This document shows, one piece after another, positions 9,845 to 20,548 of a stretch of DNA of 64,000 bases. This DNA is from Seminavis robusta (lineage: Eukaryota > Bacillariophyta > Bacillariophyceae > Naviculales > Naviculaceae). Each line of letters starts with the position of its first letter. The first letter of the stretch is position 1. The stretch is taken from positions 1-64,000 of the forward strand of contig CAICTM010000200.1 in the NCBI GenBank assembly GCA_903772945.1. The letters are read 5' to 3'. The translations under genes and the position numbers were made by a program. A model generated the notes under the pieces. The model worked only from the letters and a program-made list of their open reading frames with translations, was not told the DNA's origin and did no database searches.

Positions 9845-12725
9845 GTAATTCATTTTTGAACGATTGAAGCGACAAAAAAGAAGCAAATGAAATTGGGAGG
9901 TCGCAACGAGTGCTGCAACCTACAGGGATACGAAATTCGAAAATCAGACAACATGAATCTATCATCAGGCATCGAATGAGTGTGGGCAATCTCTGACGGT
10001 GGGGAGCGGTAAGAGGCACAAGCCCAGCAAGCGAGACGAGCATTTCGACAGAACGCTCTGTTGAGGCATGAGGCTCGACTGAAGAATAGATGGGCTGTTC
10101 TGGTAGGCAGCAGCGAGAGTCAACAACAGATAAGTGTGAGAAATCCGACGGCTTGGAGCCCTCGGGGAAAGTTAAATCTATTAATAGAATCAGAAACTGT
10201 AGCAATCACAGCGGCTTCAGTAACGGGGGCGTAACTGTACTGGTTGTGAAGCGTCCTTACACAGCAAAGACAAGCATTCAACGCAGCCTCAGTGCTCACC
10301 TGTGCTGACAATTCAAGAACCCACATAGATTCGTCCTGATCAAAGTCGAGATGTCGCTTCTTGGGTGGTGATGGTTGGTCGCGGGGTCTTGGAGGGCCGA
10401 GTAAGCTACCAGTGCCGAGCCTCGGCTTCTGGCGACAAGATAACCAGAGAGGAGACTGAAGCAAGAGCTGGGCAACGAAAAGGTGGGTCTTTTGGCGGGC
10501 GTCGCTTTTGCCGGGGTGCTTTGGAGCAACGGTAGTGTTTGAAGAGCAGGGGGCAAAGTGAAGTGTCCTTGCAGGAGCAAGGGTCTCAAAAGATGAAGAC
10601 CAAGTCGTCGGTTGTTTGGTTGGAGTCTCCAGAGCAGGACTTGAGCGGCAAAGACTGGGCTGAGGTGAGACACGACCAAAAGGGTAGTTGAGTTGGGACC
10701 AAAAGAGATTTAGGGGTGAGAAAAGGGCAAAGCAAAGGTGAAGGCTGCAGCCCACAAAGGTGTGCTGTGGGGACCAGCCTACGCATGAGGTGGAAGTAGT
10801 TTAACTAGCTAAGGAACCAACAAGTTGCTCCGAGTCCGTGGTGTGAGCCAAAGAAAAGTGCTCCGATCCAAGCTCCAAGCAAGAAGAGGAGACTCCACAA
10901 CAAGAGGAAAAACCAACAAGCTTGACTCCACAAGACCAACGGGGACAGCTAGCCAGAAGAGGAACCGCTAACATCCCCAGTACAAATCGGCTCCGAGCAT
11001 TCATTACTTCTTCACGTCAGCGCCTTAAGGAAGCTTTGGAGCAGGCTGCCAGCAATGGTCACTTGACCCCACAACATCAATTGCTTGGAGAATCTTGGCC
11101 GACCGACCAACCAACCAACCAACCAACAGGAAAAGGAAGCACCACCGCAAAAGGTTCCCCAGTCTCCAGAAGGCACATAATCATCGCAAGACCGACACAT
11201 TTCGCCTTTGCAGGATCAATTCCAAGGATCACGAGCACAAGGCAGCCATCCAACCAACCAACCAACCAACCAACCGAAGAGCCACCGCAACAAGGAACCA
11301 CCGCAACCAAATTTTTCCACCAGGGTTTCCCTAAAGATTGCCCGGTTGAAAGAATGGCTCAACCAACATGTCATTGTCAGACTTGTGTCGAGAGAGATTG
11401 CCCGGCTTTCCGCGTGTTTGCTGCTCTTGGACTCGAAGAAGGCGTTGCTTCGGCTAAATCGGTAGGGTTGCTGTTGCCGTTGCCGTTGCTGTTGCTGTTG
11501 GACTCGACTGGAAGAAGGAAAGAGTGTGTGCGTTTTGGAGAGGACGAACCAATCAACCAATCAACCAATCAACCCACCAACGACAAGACAAGGACCACCG
11601 GCGACCCGCCAAACAGAAGAACCGACTTTACCTTTACACGAGGACGAACCAGCCAACCCAACGCTACTCAGCTATGAACTGTTCCAAAACCACAATCGGC
11701 TATACCATGGACCAGAGCACGGCCTTTCACCCGACAAAGAAAGGTAGGTAGGTAGGTAGGAAGGAAGGAAGGAAGGAAGGAAGAGAGCCATCAGCTATGA
11801 ACTGTTCCAAAACCTCAATTGGCTATAACATGGACCAGAGCACGGCCTTTGGCAACTCTTTTTGTGAGCATGATGAGATGACGATCATGGTCCTTCCCTC
11901 AAAAGGGGTTTGTGAAGACGACGAAGGAGGCGATGCGAGGCAACGCTTTTTCTAACAAAAATCAAATCGTAAACAGCTCAACGTCGCCTCGTGAGCCGTG
12001 CATGACGTCATCATGACTTTTCCTTTCAGTTACCAAAGGTTCGAGTGTTCGAGTACGTACATAACTCATTCGATTCGATTCGATTCGATTCGTTGATTGA
12101 ATCTTCGATCATTCTTTCGCGCTCATAGCTACTACCGTAGTAGAACCATTTTTTAAAATTAAAAAACGTTCAATTGGCAAAGGTATGCATAGATCTAAAT
12201 ACCCACGGTCTCTAGACTAGCTAGCTACTGGTAGAGTTGTTTCGCCAGGACCATGAGCTGTGTCTTTATAGATGGATTCTGGGATGGAGGTTACCGTACT
12301 GCACATTGACTGCCGTTCAAGCTGCGCAACCCGGTACCAGTAGGCTCCATTGCTCCATAAGCCTCTGCTCTTCTACCGGTACCTGCTTAATTAACTTCTA
12401 GCACCCTACACCAAGGGGAAATTTAAGTGCGATCGATAGAGATGCTAGCTAGCTAGCTAGCTAGCTAGGCGTAGCACGGTTCCTTACTCCCAGCACATCC
12501 GAACACGTTCGACATCCATGACGAACAACAGTTCTCTGTAAACTGACAACTTGTGTATGTGAATATCTACGACCCATTGAGACAACCGCGAATAATGCCG
12601 AAGCTTCTCCGGCTTCTCCGGGTACAGACCACGAACACGAAAGACACCGAGAGGTTTTGGAAGATGGAAATCGCCACAATTTCAGCTTTGAGAAAGTAGA
12701 AAAGACAACAGTTCAAAAATAAAAT
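9845..12725. other. 2.9-kb gene-poor stretch with microsatellites
   Basis: I support no gene here. An open frame of about 250 codons (10922-11677) is created largely by ACCA and AACC microsatellites at 11101-11124, 11250-11277 and 11549-11577, and repeats occur in all frames. A (GGTA)n(GGAA)n tract lies at about 11743-11783 between two near-identical copies of a 60-base segment (about 11669-11735 and 11789-11855). A CGATT microsatellite is at 12067-12095 and a (GCTA)n tract at 12443-12469. Confidence 0.55.
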
Positions 12726-13352
12726 ATGACAGAGATGGAGCGAGAATCCCAGATGGAGGTTTTGGAAAAGACATTGCCGCGATCAGATGTGAGTGGTTCC
12801 AAGTTTCGAGTTACTGCGGACGGAAACGAGGCTTTGCAGAGGGGAACTGAGATTTTCGAACAAGTCCAGCGCCGCCAGCGGCATATCATGCAACCCTCGC
12901 AGTACGAGTTGGAAACAGAGATCGGCAAAGATAAAGCCATTCAATGGTTTGGAACATTTTACAAGCGCATGATGGCAGATCCGCGAATGGCAGTTCTGTT
13001 CAACAACAAAGACTCGGAAGCCAACGTGTCGGCGTTGGTCCATGGAAAGCGCCTTGCATTGGCACTATGGAGTCGCTGGACCGACGACCAATCATATTAT
13101 CACGAGGTAGGCAACAACATGTTTCGCCGTCTACAGGAAGGGCACACCCGTGCCAAACAATGTCCTATGCGCAGCAAAAGATTGCAGGGGCGAGGCTTCA
13201 CCACGGCACAACGCAACAGCTGGTTGGGACATTTGTGGTTGGCCGGCAAAGAAAGCAGCATCCCACCAAAACTTAATGACCAGGTTGTCCAGCATCTAGC
13301 TACACTGATCGGCTTCTATGGACCTTTCGTGGAAGCCAACTCCAAGGCATGA
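12726..13352 (+). CDS. Truncated-globin-like protein
   Basis: The protein has 208 residues in one exon. Residues about 66-200 read like a truncated (2-over-2) haemoglobin of the bacterial-globin superfamily: I-x-W-F-G-T-F-Y-K-R-M-M-A-D-P-R-M-A-V-L-F matches the B/C helix pattern (F-Y..V..D-P.L..L-F), followed by a His-Gly segment at 106 and the terminal N-S-W-L-G-H-L-W helix near 164-171. His140 (E-G-H-T-R) is the candidate proximal haem ligand. The gap between His140 and Trp166 is longer than in typical group 2 members. About 60 extra N-terminal residues are charged and have no targeting signal. Function as an O2- or NO-handling haem protein is inferred from the family. Confidence 0.6.
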   Translation: MTEMERESQMEVLEKTLPRSDVSGSKFRVTADGNEALQRGTEIFEQVQRRQRHIMQPSQYELETEIGKDKAIQWFGTFYKRMMADPRMAVLFNNKDSEANVSALVHGKRLALALWSRWTDDQSYYHEVGNNMFRRLQEGHTRAKQCPMRSKRLQGRGFTTAQRNSWLGHLWLAGKESSIPPKLNDQVVQHLATLIGFYGPFVEANSKA

Positions 13353-13851
13353 CAAAGCAAAACTTCTGTGCGTGACCAGCAAGAGAGGAGGGGGAGCAGC
13401 AGCAGACAGAAAAGTGGCAGTATTATTGTAGACCTATTGAACTGCTTTTGATCACCTTTGACCATCTTCAACTGCCTGCTTTACCACGGTACTTGCTGCC
13501 AACTTTACCGTCACAGCCCTTCTCCGTCAAATCTGCCACTTGTTTTGTGCGAATGCAATTCAGGGGTAGGTGGCTGCTGAGGCAAATGGCTGGCAGTGGT
13601 ATCTCCAGTGCTGGGGCTCTAGCTAGTTGCGATTGTAGGAACTCCAATGCAGGGGCTGGCAATCGCGGGGATTGAAGTGCTAGGCTTGCAATGGTCAGAT
13701 GAAGCACGGTCAGCCATTGTGGCTTTTTCTTCTTTTCTGGGGCCGAAGAAGTGGATTGGTTTGGTTATAAGAATATGCAAGTGCTTATTTACAAAGAAGT
13801 CAACTTCCTGTCGTTCCAGTCGGTCTGTTTGAGCCCCCAGTAAGCTCGCTA
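13353..13851. other. Intergenic stretch
   Basis: This gap between the globin-like gene and the 3' end of protease A contains no supported gene. Both genes point towards it, so it should hold two terminators or polyadenylation regions, which I cannot place. Confidence 0.5.
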
Positions 13852-16365
13852 CTAAGGCAAGAACCAGTCACCGAATCCCTTTTGCCCGCTCTTGGGCGCC
13901 TCTTCAGGTTCTTCCGGTTCGTCTGACACCACGAAGATACGCTCTTCAGATACGATATCATAGACAATCAAGGCGTAGCCCTGGCCCGGCAGGTACTCTA
14001 CCAAGTGGGAATTTCCGTCGGCGTCAACCCAAATGAAGACCTCTTCGAGATCAAAGAACTCGCCTCCCATCATTTCCCACAAAACCGTTCCCAATTCGAA
14101 GTCGTCACTTGCCGTGGCATTTGTGATTGTGAACCAACCCAAGCCAAACAAACAGCATGTACCATCGCCTAATGCATCGAGGATTCTCAAACGATAAATG
14201 GTCTCATTTTCGACGAACTTTTCATAGCTGATCACGGTACTGCCTCGAATGGGGTTTTCGCGATCCAGGAGCTGGAACGTGTCGGGTCCGGTTCGCTGGC
14301 TCCATTGAATTTCAGTCTCCCCTGTGAAATCAAATCAGAAGCAACCAGTCAGCACAAGAAACCACAAACAACGGACATACGCATTATTTCATTCGTTCAT
14401 CATCCATTCATCCAGCACTACTCACCAGGGAATCTATCCGTGCGAACGTTGATGGTGACCACATTTGTTGAGTTGGTGAGTAAAGGGAATGCTCCCGGCC
14501 AGTCATTGTCATACTCGGAGGGGTCGTATGCTCCACCGCCAAGGAAGAATCCATCATCGCCTTCGGTGCCGCCACCGGGTGTTTCCGGAGGACCGCCGCC
14601 TTGTCCCGGGAAGGTCGAAGGTGGGCCTCCTCCGTTTCCATTTCCCGGGTTGCTATCGGTACCATCGGGGTTGCTGGCAGCCCAGACCAACTCGCCATCG
14701 TCGGTAATGTTCAGGTACACAACCTCCAAAGATCCATAGCGACCGTCGGTGGACCAAAGTTCGTCTCCAAGAGAATTAGTGACGGTAACACCACCTCGTC
14801 CATAGTTACAGCAAAGGCCATCCGAACCCCCGTCTCCCAAGACCTGAAGCAAGCAAGCAATCCAGCAAAAGAGAGGCGTCAGAAAGGAGACAAAAGACAA
14901 GAAAGTAAAATCGCAGTGGGTTGTTTTGTGTTCCTTACCAATCGGTAAATTCCAGCGGGCAGATCCGTAAACGTCTCTTCGACCACTAGCAGGCTGTCGG
15001 AAGGACTTTGTTCATTGTCGTAGGTACCGAACGGGACAAACCACAATTCGGTTCCCGTTTCGTAAAAGGACAAGATGGACCCAAATTCAGAAGGATACGT
15101 GTCCAGGGTGACTTCAATGGTGAATTCCAGAGGTCCGTCAAAGTGGACGGCTCCTCCTTGTACGTAGTCCGCACACGGATGGGTGATTTCGGGGTCACAG
15201 GTATCCGGTGGATAGCAGGAGTTTCTGCAAATTTCTTCATCAATCCAATCCGAGACGGCATCGACCTGTGCGTAGACACCCGGGTATTCCCGTAGACCAC
15301 ATCCTTGTCCCCAGGAAGTGACACCGGAAAGAGTATTGGTGTTGAGGTCGACCATGGGGCCACCCGAATCACCCTGACAAGTATCAGCACCTCCACTGGG
15401 GTGTCCGGCACACATCATGACATTGGGAAAGTATCCGAGTGCTTGGTAGTAGTTTCCGCAATCGGCATCATCAATGGCATAGACGGTATTTTCGTGCAAG
15501 TCATCGACGAGCCCGAATTGACTTTGCGACGTGACCCCAAATCCCATGATTTGTTGTGGATCCCCGACCTGTGGTACATTGGGATCACGGTTAATCATGA
15601 TGGGTTCAATGCCGGTTTCGTAGAGATCCGTGTGATTTCTGGCTGCTTGTTTGGATTGTGCCGTCACGGCGGGGTTATCGACAGACACAGAAACTCCGGA
15701 TCCGGGAACACGGTAGTATGGATCTAGTTTTGCCGTGGTGTTGAGTTTCATAATCATGAAATCGTATACAATATCCGCATCATTGAATTGGGGATGTTCA
15801 ATGATATCCACAACAGTCCGAACGAGACCTTCTTCCTTTTTCACGGAACCAATCCAAGAAATGCGATCAAAAATGGTACCGACATTGCAGTGAGCAGCGG
15901 AAATCAGGACTGTCAAACAAAATGATGAGAAAGATAGAAAAACGTGGGTTAGCTCCATCATTCCCTTGGGTATATACCCTATAATACCACTTGTTTTGTG
16001 TATGTGGACTTACTGTCATCATGGATCAGGGCAGCTGCACATCCCACTTCCAGGAGTGCCATATAGGGATAAGGTGTCTTAACCCTGGATCCTCCAATGA
16101 TTCTCGTGTCAATGGCAGCGTCTCTGCGGCGTAGTTTGTTCGTGTTCTGCTCGTTCTCGACAGTACTGGTAGTATCCACAGTAGTTTCCAGCTTTTGACG
16201 GATTCCATTTTGGAAGCGTTCCAGCTTTTCTCTGGCAAGCTCTGCCGTATTGATGGATTTCTTCTGGTTGACTTTTGGGTTGGTGGCAACTGAAGCAGAG
16301 GCTGAAGCTGAGGCAGATACTGCCAAACCCCAGAGAGCCAAGAGGCAGCTGGTAGAAATCTTCAT
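13852..16365 (-). CDS. Secreted trypsin-like serine protease A (four exons)
   Basis: The exons are 16365-16014, 15909-14939, 14843-14426 and 14321-13852, all with GT/AG introns of 95-104 bases; the joined product has 736 residues. The signal peptide is MKISTSCLLALWGLAVSASA. Activation site is R|I-I-G-G; the triad is in S-A-A-H-C, Y-D-F-M-I-M-K-L and G-D-S-G-G-P. Asp six residues before the Ser (D-T-C-Q-G-D-S) predicts cleavage after Lys/Arg. Two C-terminal modules follow, with D-T-Y-P-S-E..D-G-L-C-C-N-Y-G and D-R-F-P-G-E-T..G-D-G-T-C-C, split by a Gly/Pro linker. Intron 1 lies just before the catalytic His motif, as in protease B. GGGTATAT repeats stand 77-92 bases upstream of the ATG. The substrate is unknown. 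Confidence 0.88.
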
Positions 16366-18067
16366 CTTGCTTGCTTAATTAAAAAAGGAGGGGAAGGGGT
16401 AGCTTGGGTATCTGGAAAAGATAATGGAAAAGATACTGGATGGGTATATGGGTATATGGGTAGCAGATTGGACTTTATGAAATCAAGGACTGAGTCTTCG
16501 CTTCGCTGTCCCAAACGTATATGAATGACAAGAATAAGAATGACAACTCGAACGACAACCACTTGAACTCGATCAACCAAACAAGACCTTGATAGATGAT
16601 AGACGACAGATGAGATGAGAGTAAGTGGAGAACCACGAGCCAGAAGACGTTGATAAAGGTCTTCTGATCCCAAGTTGTGCTATTAGCAATTAGCTATCAG
16701 AAAGCAAGCAAAGACTAACACGTAACGCAAGAGATGGCTGCAAAGCTAAGAATTGAATTGCCGTCAATCAGCGGTAGCTAACCAGTGGATCCTTGTTAGA
16801 TATCCCGTACTCGCACTGAACATGTTTTTGTGTCGGGTGGAGGAACATTTAGGCCATGCACGACATATCACAACTCCCACGCAGTCTTTCTCTCTCCAAA
16901 TTCACCTCTCAATCATCTCTCGCACAAATTACGAATGCTAAGGTGTGACTAACCCATGTCTGGCCAACTCCTTTATTGGCGTCACGGGTTCCGTTGGCCA
17001 TAGCCAAATTAGTCGCTCGCACGATCCATGCCTCTGCCCAGTTTGATCTTTTTTGTTCATATCATGCTGGGCACAGATTACAGTAACCGGTATCGTAGCG
17101 GACACAAGAGGCCAGTGGACCTGATAGTCCTGTAAGTCTTCCACTCCTCTCGTCCTATGTGACAGACAAGATTGGCTATCATTGGACAAGACAAACTGGC
17201 CAAAAAGAGGTTGGAGCGGTCCTGTTTTTGGGTTTGTCACGCTTTGGTATTTTCCCGCGAGCAGGCAAGGATGTTGTAACGTTCTGTGAATGAAAAGTGA
17301 GCCATTCGGGGTTGATTTATTCGATTCAATTCGAACCAAATCGATCGATTGGTGGTGTGCTACAACCGTACAGTACTGTCCGGTACCGTAGACGAAAGGT
17401 GTTGCGTACTTCTACGAGTTTTGCAATGGTAATTCTCGTCAAAGGTGTTGGATCAGATAGATCTTTATCTTGAAGCAACGAGGAGCGATACCACCAAAGG
17501 ATATCCAACAATCCCAAGCATTCAGTGAATACAAGATCAAGCCATTCGACTCGGATCCTTCGTCTATAGAACAACAAAGAGGGAATCTCTAGGTCGATCA
17601 GGAAATCAGGAGAGCCAATTCTTGATATTGGGACAGTTGTCGCTCAGGGTTGATGACAATCATGTCAAAGATATCTTGGTCATTCACCCAAAAACACCTT
17701 GGATCTTCTCGTATCCATCTATCCTCTACGAAACTTCAAAACACCGCAAGCAAAGATCTCATCTTCTTTGAAAGCACAAGGGAGTTGTGGGTTTTGGGGT
17801 CGTCACCACACTCCAAACGTTCCCTCAACTTGGACTCTCTCTCAAGTCCATGAAAGAAGCCAAACTTCAATTCAATAAGATCCTGATTGAGATTGGAACA
17901 AAGATACAAAGATACCAGCTGAAGCCAATTTCAGGGAGGCCGAACAGATCGATGAAAGGCTCACAAAAAGCAACAGGCTTGAACGAACACAATCACAGAA
18001 TCTTCTTTAGTGAAAGGCGCCTTTTAACAAGCTCTCTCACCTTTGATCGCCCTTGCTTTGTATTGGC
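16366..18067. other. Divergent intergenic stretch upstream of protease A
   Basis: No gene is supported. It contains the upstream region of protease A (left) and the leader of the type I membrane protein (right). Short ORFs on both strands, including one that overlaps the next gene's start, show no domain. Confidence 0.5.
16406..16457 (-). promoter_or_regulatory. ATATACCC repeats upstream of protease A
   Basis: On the plus strand GGGTATAT occurs at 16442-16449 and 16450-16457, with a related GGGTATC at 16406-16412. Read in the direction of protease A this is a tandem ATATACCC, 77-92 bases before the ATG. The same word stands at a similar distance before proteases B and D and the F-box gene, which suggests a core promoter or shared activator site. 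This is inference from position only. Confidence 0.45.
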
Positions 18068-20289
18068 ATGTGTAAGTCCCCGTGGATACAGTTGCTCCTG
18101 TTGGCGCTTGAGGTCGTTGCAGTTTCGGCTGACACGAACGTGAAAGCGACACTGGTATCGGAGGTCAACAAGCTTGCCGGGAACACTCTTTCCAGCACCT
18201 ACGTTGTGAACAGTGTGGAGTGTTCTGGGTCCTATGACATTCGGAAAATTGCCACGGCAGACCTTGGTGGTACTCTAGCGGCATGGAAACTACCCAAAGA
18301 GGTGGTGGCCAACTTTCAATCCTTCCACTTTCAAGTCAATGGAGAAACAGGAGTGTTGGATGAGTATGTTGGCGCCGGACGCAACCCAGGCAATGGAAAC
18401 GATATCGAGGTGGCCTACATGTATGCTCACGCCAACGGAAATCTCAACATACAAAAAGAAACCCATCGTTACTATTGTGGCTGTGGCTTTTGGTTCCTTT
18501 TCTGGATGGATAATCACTACTGTTTCAAACATGAGCCTCGCAGCTTTACAACCGCCGAGCTTGGCTACATTACAAAGACCCTCCGTTACCATGCCTACAG
18601 CTATCTCAAGACGAAGCTTAACAGCGTTCACTCTTCACAACACGATGCCGTGAGTAAGGCTCAGAAGGCCATTTTCTCTCCGAGACTGTTCACGCCTCAT
18701 CATGCTGCTGATTGCCTGCGAGATGAGACGGCCTTGATCGAGAGAAAAGCATGTGACGCTGGCAAAGATTCCTCTTCTCTCATTGAGAAGGCAACCCGCA
18801 GTCTCCTTGCCAAAGTCCCATCTCTCAAGAAGGATGCAGCGTCCAACAGTGGCAAGTCTACGGTGGTTGATAAGATAGTTGGAAAAGGGTTCACGGAATT
18901 TGATGAGCATGTTACGCTAAGCCAAGTCAAGGGGGTACAGGAGAATGGAAAAGAGCTTGTCACATGTGTTGTATGCAGATTCGATTCCGATACTTGGATA
19001 CTCTTCCGAGCTGCCTTTTCTGTAGAGGCGGGTCACCCTCTCTGCAAATACGTGACAGTGCTTGCCAATCATAATACTGAAACCAAAACTGTTGACTGGG
19101 TCGTAGCCAACATTCGAGCTTGCTCCTGACCTCTTGATTCTTCGCCGCACAGAACACAAACTCTGGTGGTCGCACACTTATGAAGACTACCAAGAGGTCC
19201 CGCGATTCATCACTGATGAGGACATCAATGCAGTATTTACGTTCTTTGATGCTATTGCTTTTCAGCATTTTGGTGAGCTCGTCAACGATGAGAGCCGCCA
19301 TTATTCCTACGAAGCAAGAGAGCTGCCTTTGGTTGGCATGTCCGCGACAGGCGCCGGTGACAATGGAGGCGACGCTGGTGACGCTGGTGACAAAGGCGAT
19401 AGTGGTGACGGTACTGACCAACTAAGATCTGTCCTGCAAGTTTTGTCCGGGAAATTCGATGGTGTAGCTACGAAGATTTCTGAAAGTCACAAGAGCGAAA
19501 TCGTGGGAGAGCTCACAAACGAAGGTCTCTAACGGCTTGCACAGAGTGCCGAGATTGAAAGAATCGAAGGCATGGATCCTAGCTACTACGAAACCTTCAA
19601 GAGGTACCTTGCGCAAGACCTTGGCGTCCCCAAGAGGAGACTTGATCTTTTTGACTATGTTCAAAGGGACGATTGGGTTGCTTTCAATGTGATGTTCACA
19701 AGCGAAGACGGTGGTGCCTTGGTCTACAAAACTGTCCTCTTTCGCCGCGACCGGATTACCTCAGAGACGGATTGGTTCATCATCGATATAAAAGCAGACT
19801 TCGCTACAGCCCCAAGGCTGAGGGTGGTGCATGATGTGGACAGCTTCGATATCGGTTTCTTTTCGTCCTCGAGCGACACCCAGCGCATCGTGGAAATGCC
19901 CCGTCGAATCACGAAAACCGATCTGGAGCTCATATTTGATTTCTTCACCATCTGTGCTCTGAAGCGGGTAGCTGACATGCTTGACATAGTTGCTGATTTT
20001 TCCGACTTTCGTAGTGGAAGCAGAACTGCGCGTCTTGCAGCAGCGTCCGTTGCAGGTACCGCCCGGTGGGAGTGGCTCTCCTGGAGCTTTGGCCAGTATC
20101 TTTTCGGCTCCATTGGTCGTTCTACTTGGTGTGATTGGCTGTGTTGTGATTGTTGGCCTGGTCATCCATTACCAGCACAAGAAGCGCAGCTCTGGATACG
20201 TGAAACTCAATGGCTCCAACCGAAGTGCAGGCTATGGTGCCGTGGAGTCCTCTACTAGTACTTGTACCGGTACCTCTGTAGTTGAGTGA
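18068..20289 (+). CDS. Type I membrane protein with three-repeat ectodomain, frame interrupted
   Basis: ATG at 18068 begins a signal peptide (M-C-K-S-P-W-I-Q-L-L-L-L-A-L). The frame runs to TGA at 19127, continues in the +1 frame to TAA at 19530, goes on in that frame past 19990, and then in the next frame to TGA at 20287. The last part encodes one transmembrane helix (V-V-L-L-G-V-I-G-C-V-V-I-V-G-L-V-I) and a short basic tail. The ectodomain holds three diverged repeats; landmarks are E-L-G-Y-I-T-K-T-L, D-I-N-A-V-F-T-F-F and D-L-E-L-I-F-D-F-F. Repeat homology runs across the first frame change, so both sides are genuine coding sequence. The TAA could be removed by a short intron ending at 19544 (CTAAC..CACAG). 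Options are pseudogene, consensus errors or recoding. I do not recognise the family. Confidence 0.6.
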
Positions 20290-20548
20290 AGCAACACATT
20301 TGTCAACCCTTTCCCGTGATGGTGGCCCCTCTAATACTCATGAGGTAACGTTGATCAAGAAATCAAGGTCCTCTTCAATAGAGCTTGTATCTGAATGTCT
20401 ATGGCTGTGGTGTTCTATTTATTTATGTTAGCTAATATGACAATGGTTATTCAGTAGCACTAACCACAAGGCAATCGTGATTCGCTGTCGCCGCAATCTT
20501 CCGGCTGGCTGGTTAGCTCCCAAGCTGATGTTCCCCCAATCAAACAGT
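20290..20548. other. Convergent gap between the membrane protein and protease B
   Basis: The two genes end facing each other across about 260 bases. Nothing beyond the presumed 3' ends is visible. Confidence 0.4.

Noticed and set aside
10120-10755. A 211-codon minus-strand frame
   Set aside because: It relies on a non-ATG start, overlaps other long frames and has no recognisable domain. I could not exclude a short gene in its 3' part, but the support is too weak.
10922-11677. A 251-codon frame rich in N-Q-P-T repeats
   Set aside because: The repeats come from ACCA/AACC microsatellites that are open in several frames at once; the rest has no protein-like pattern.
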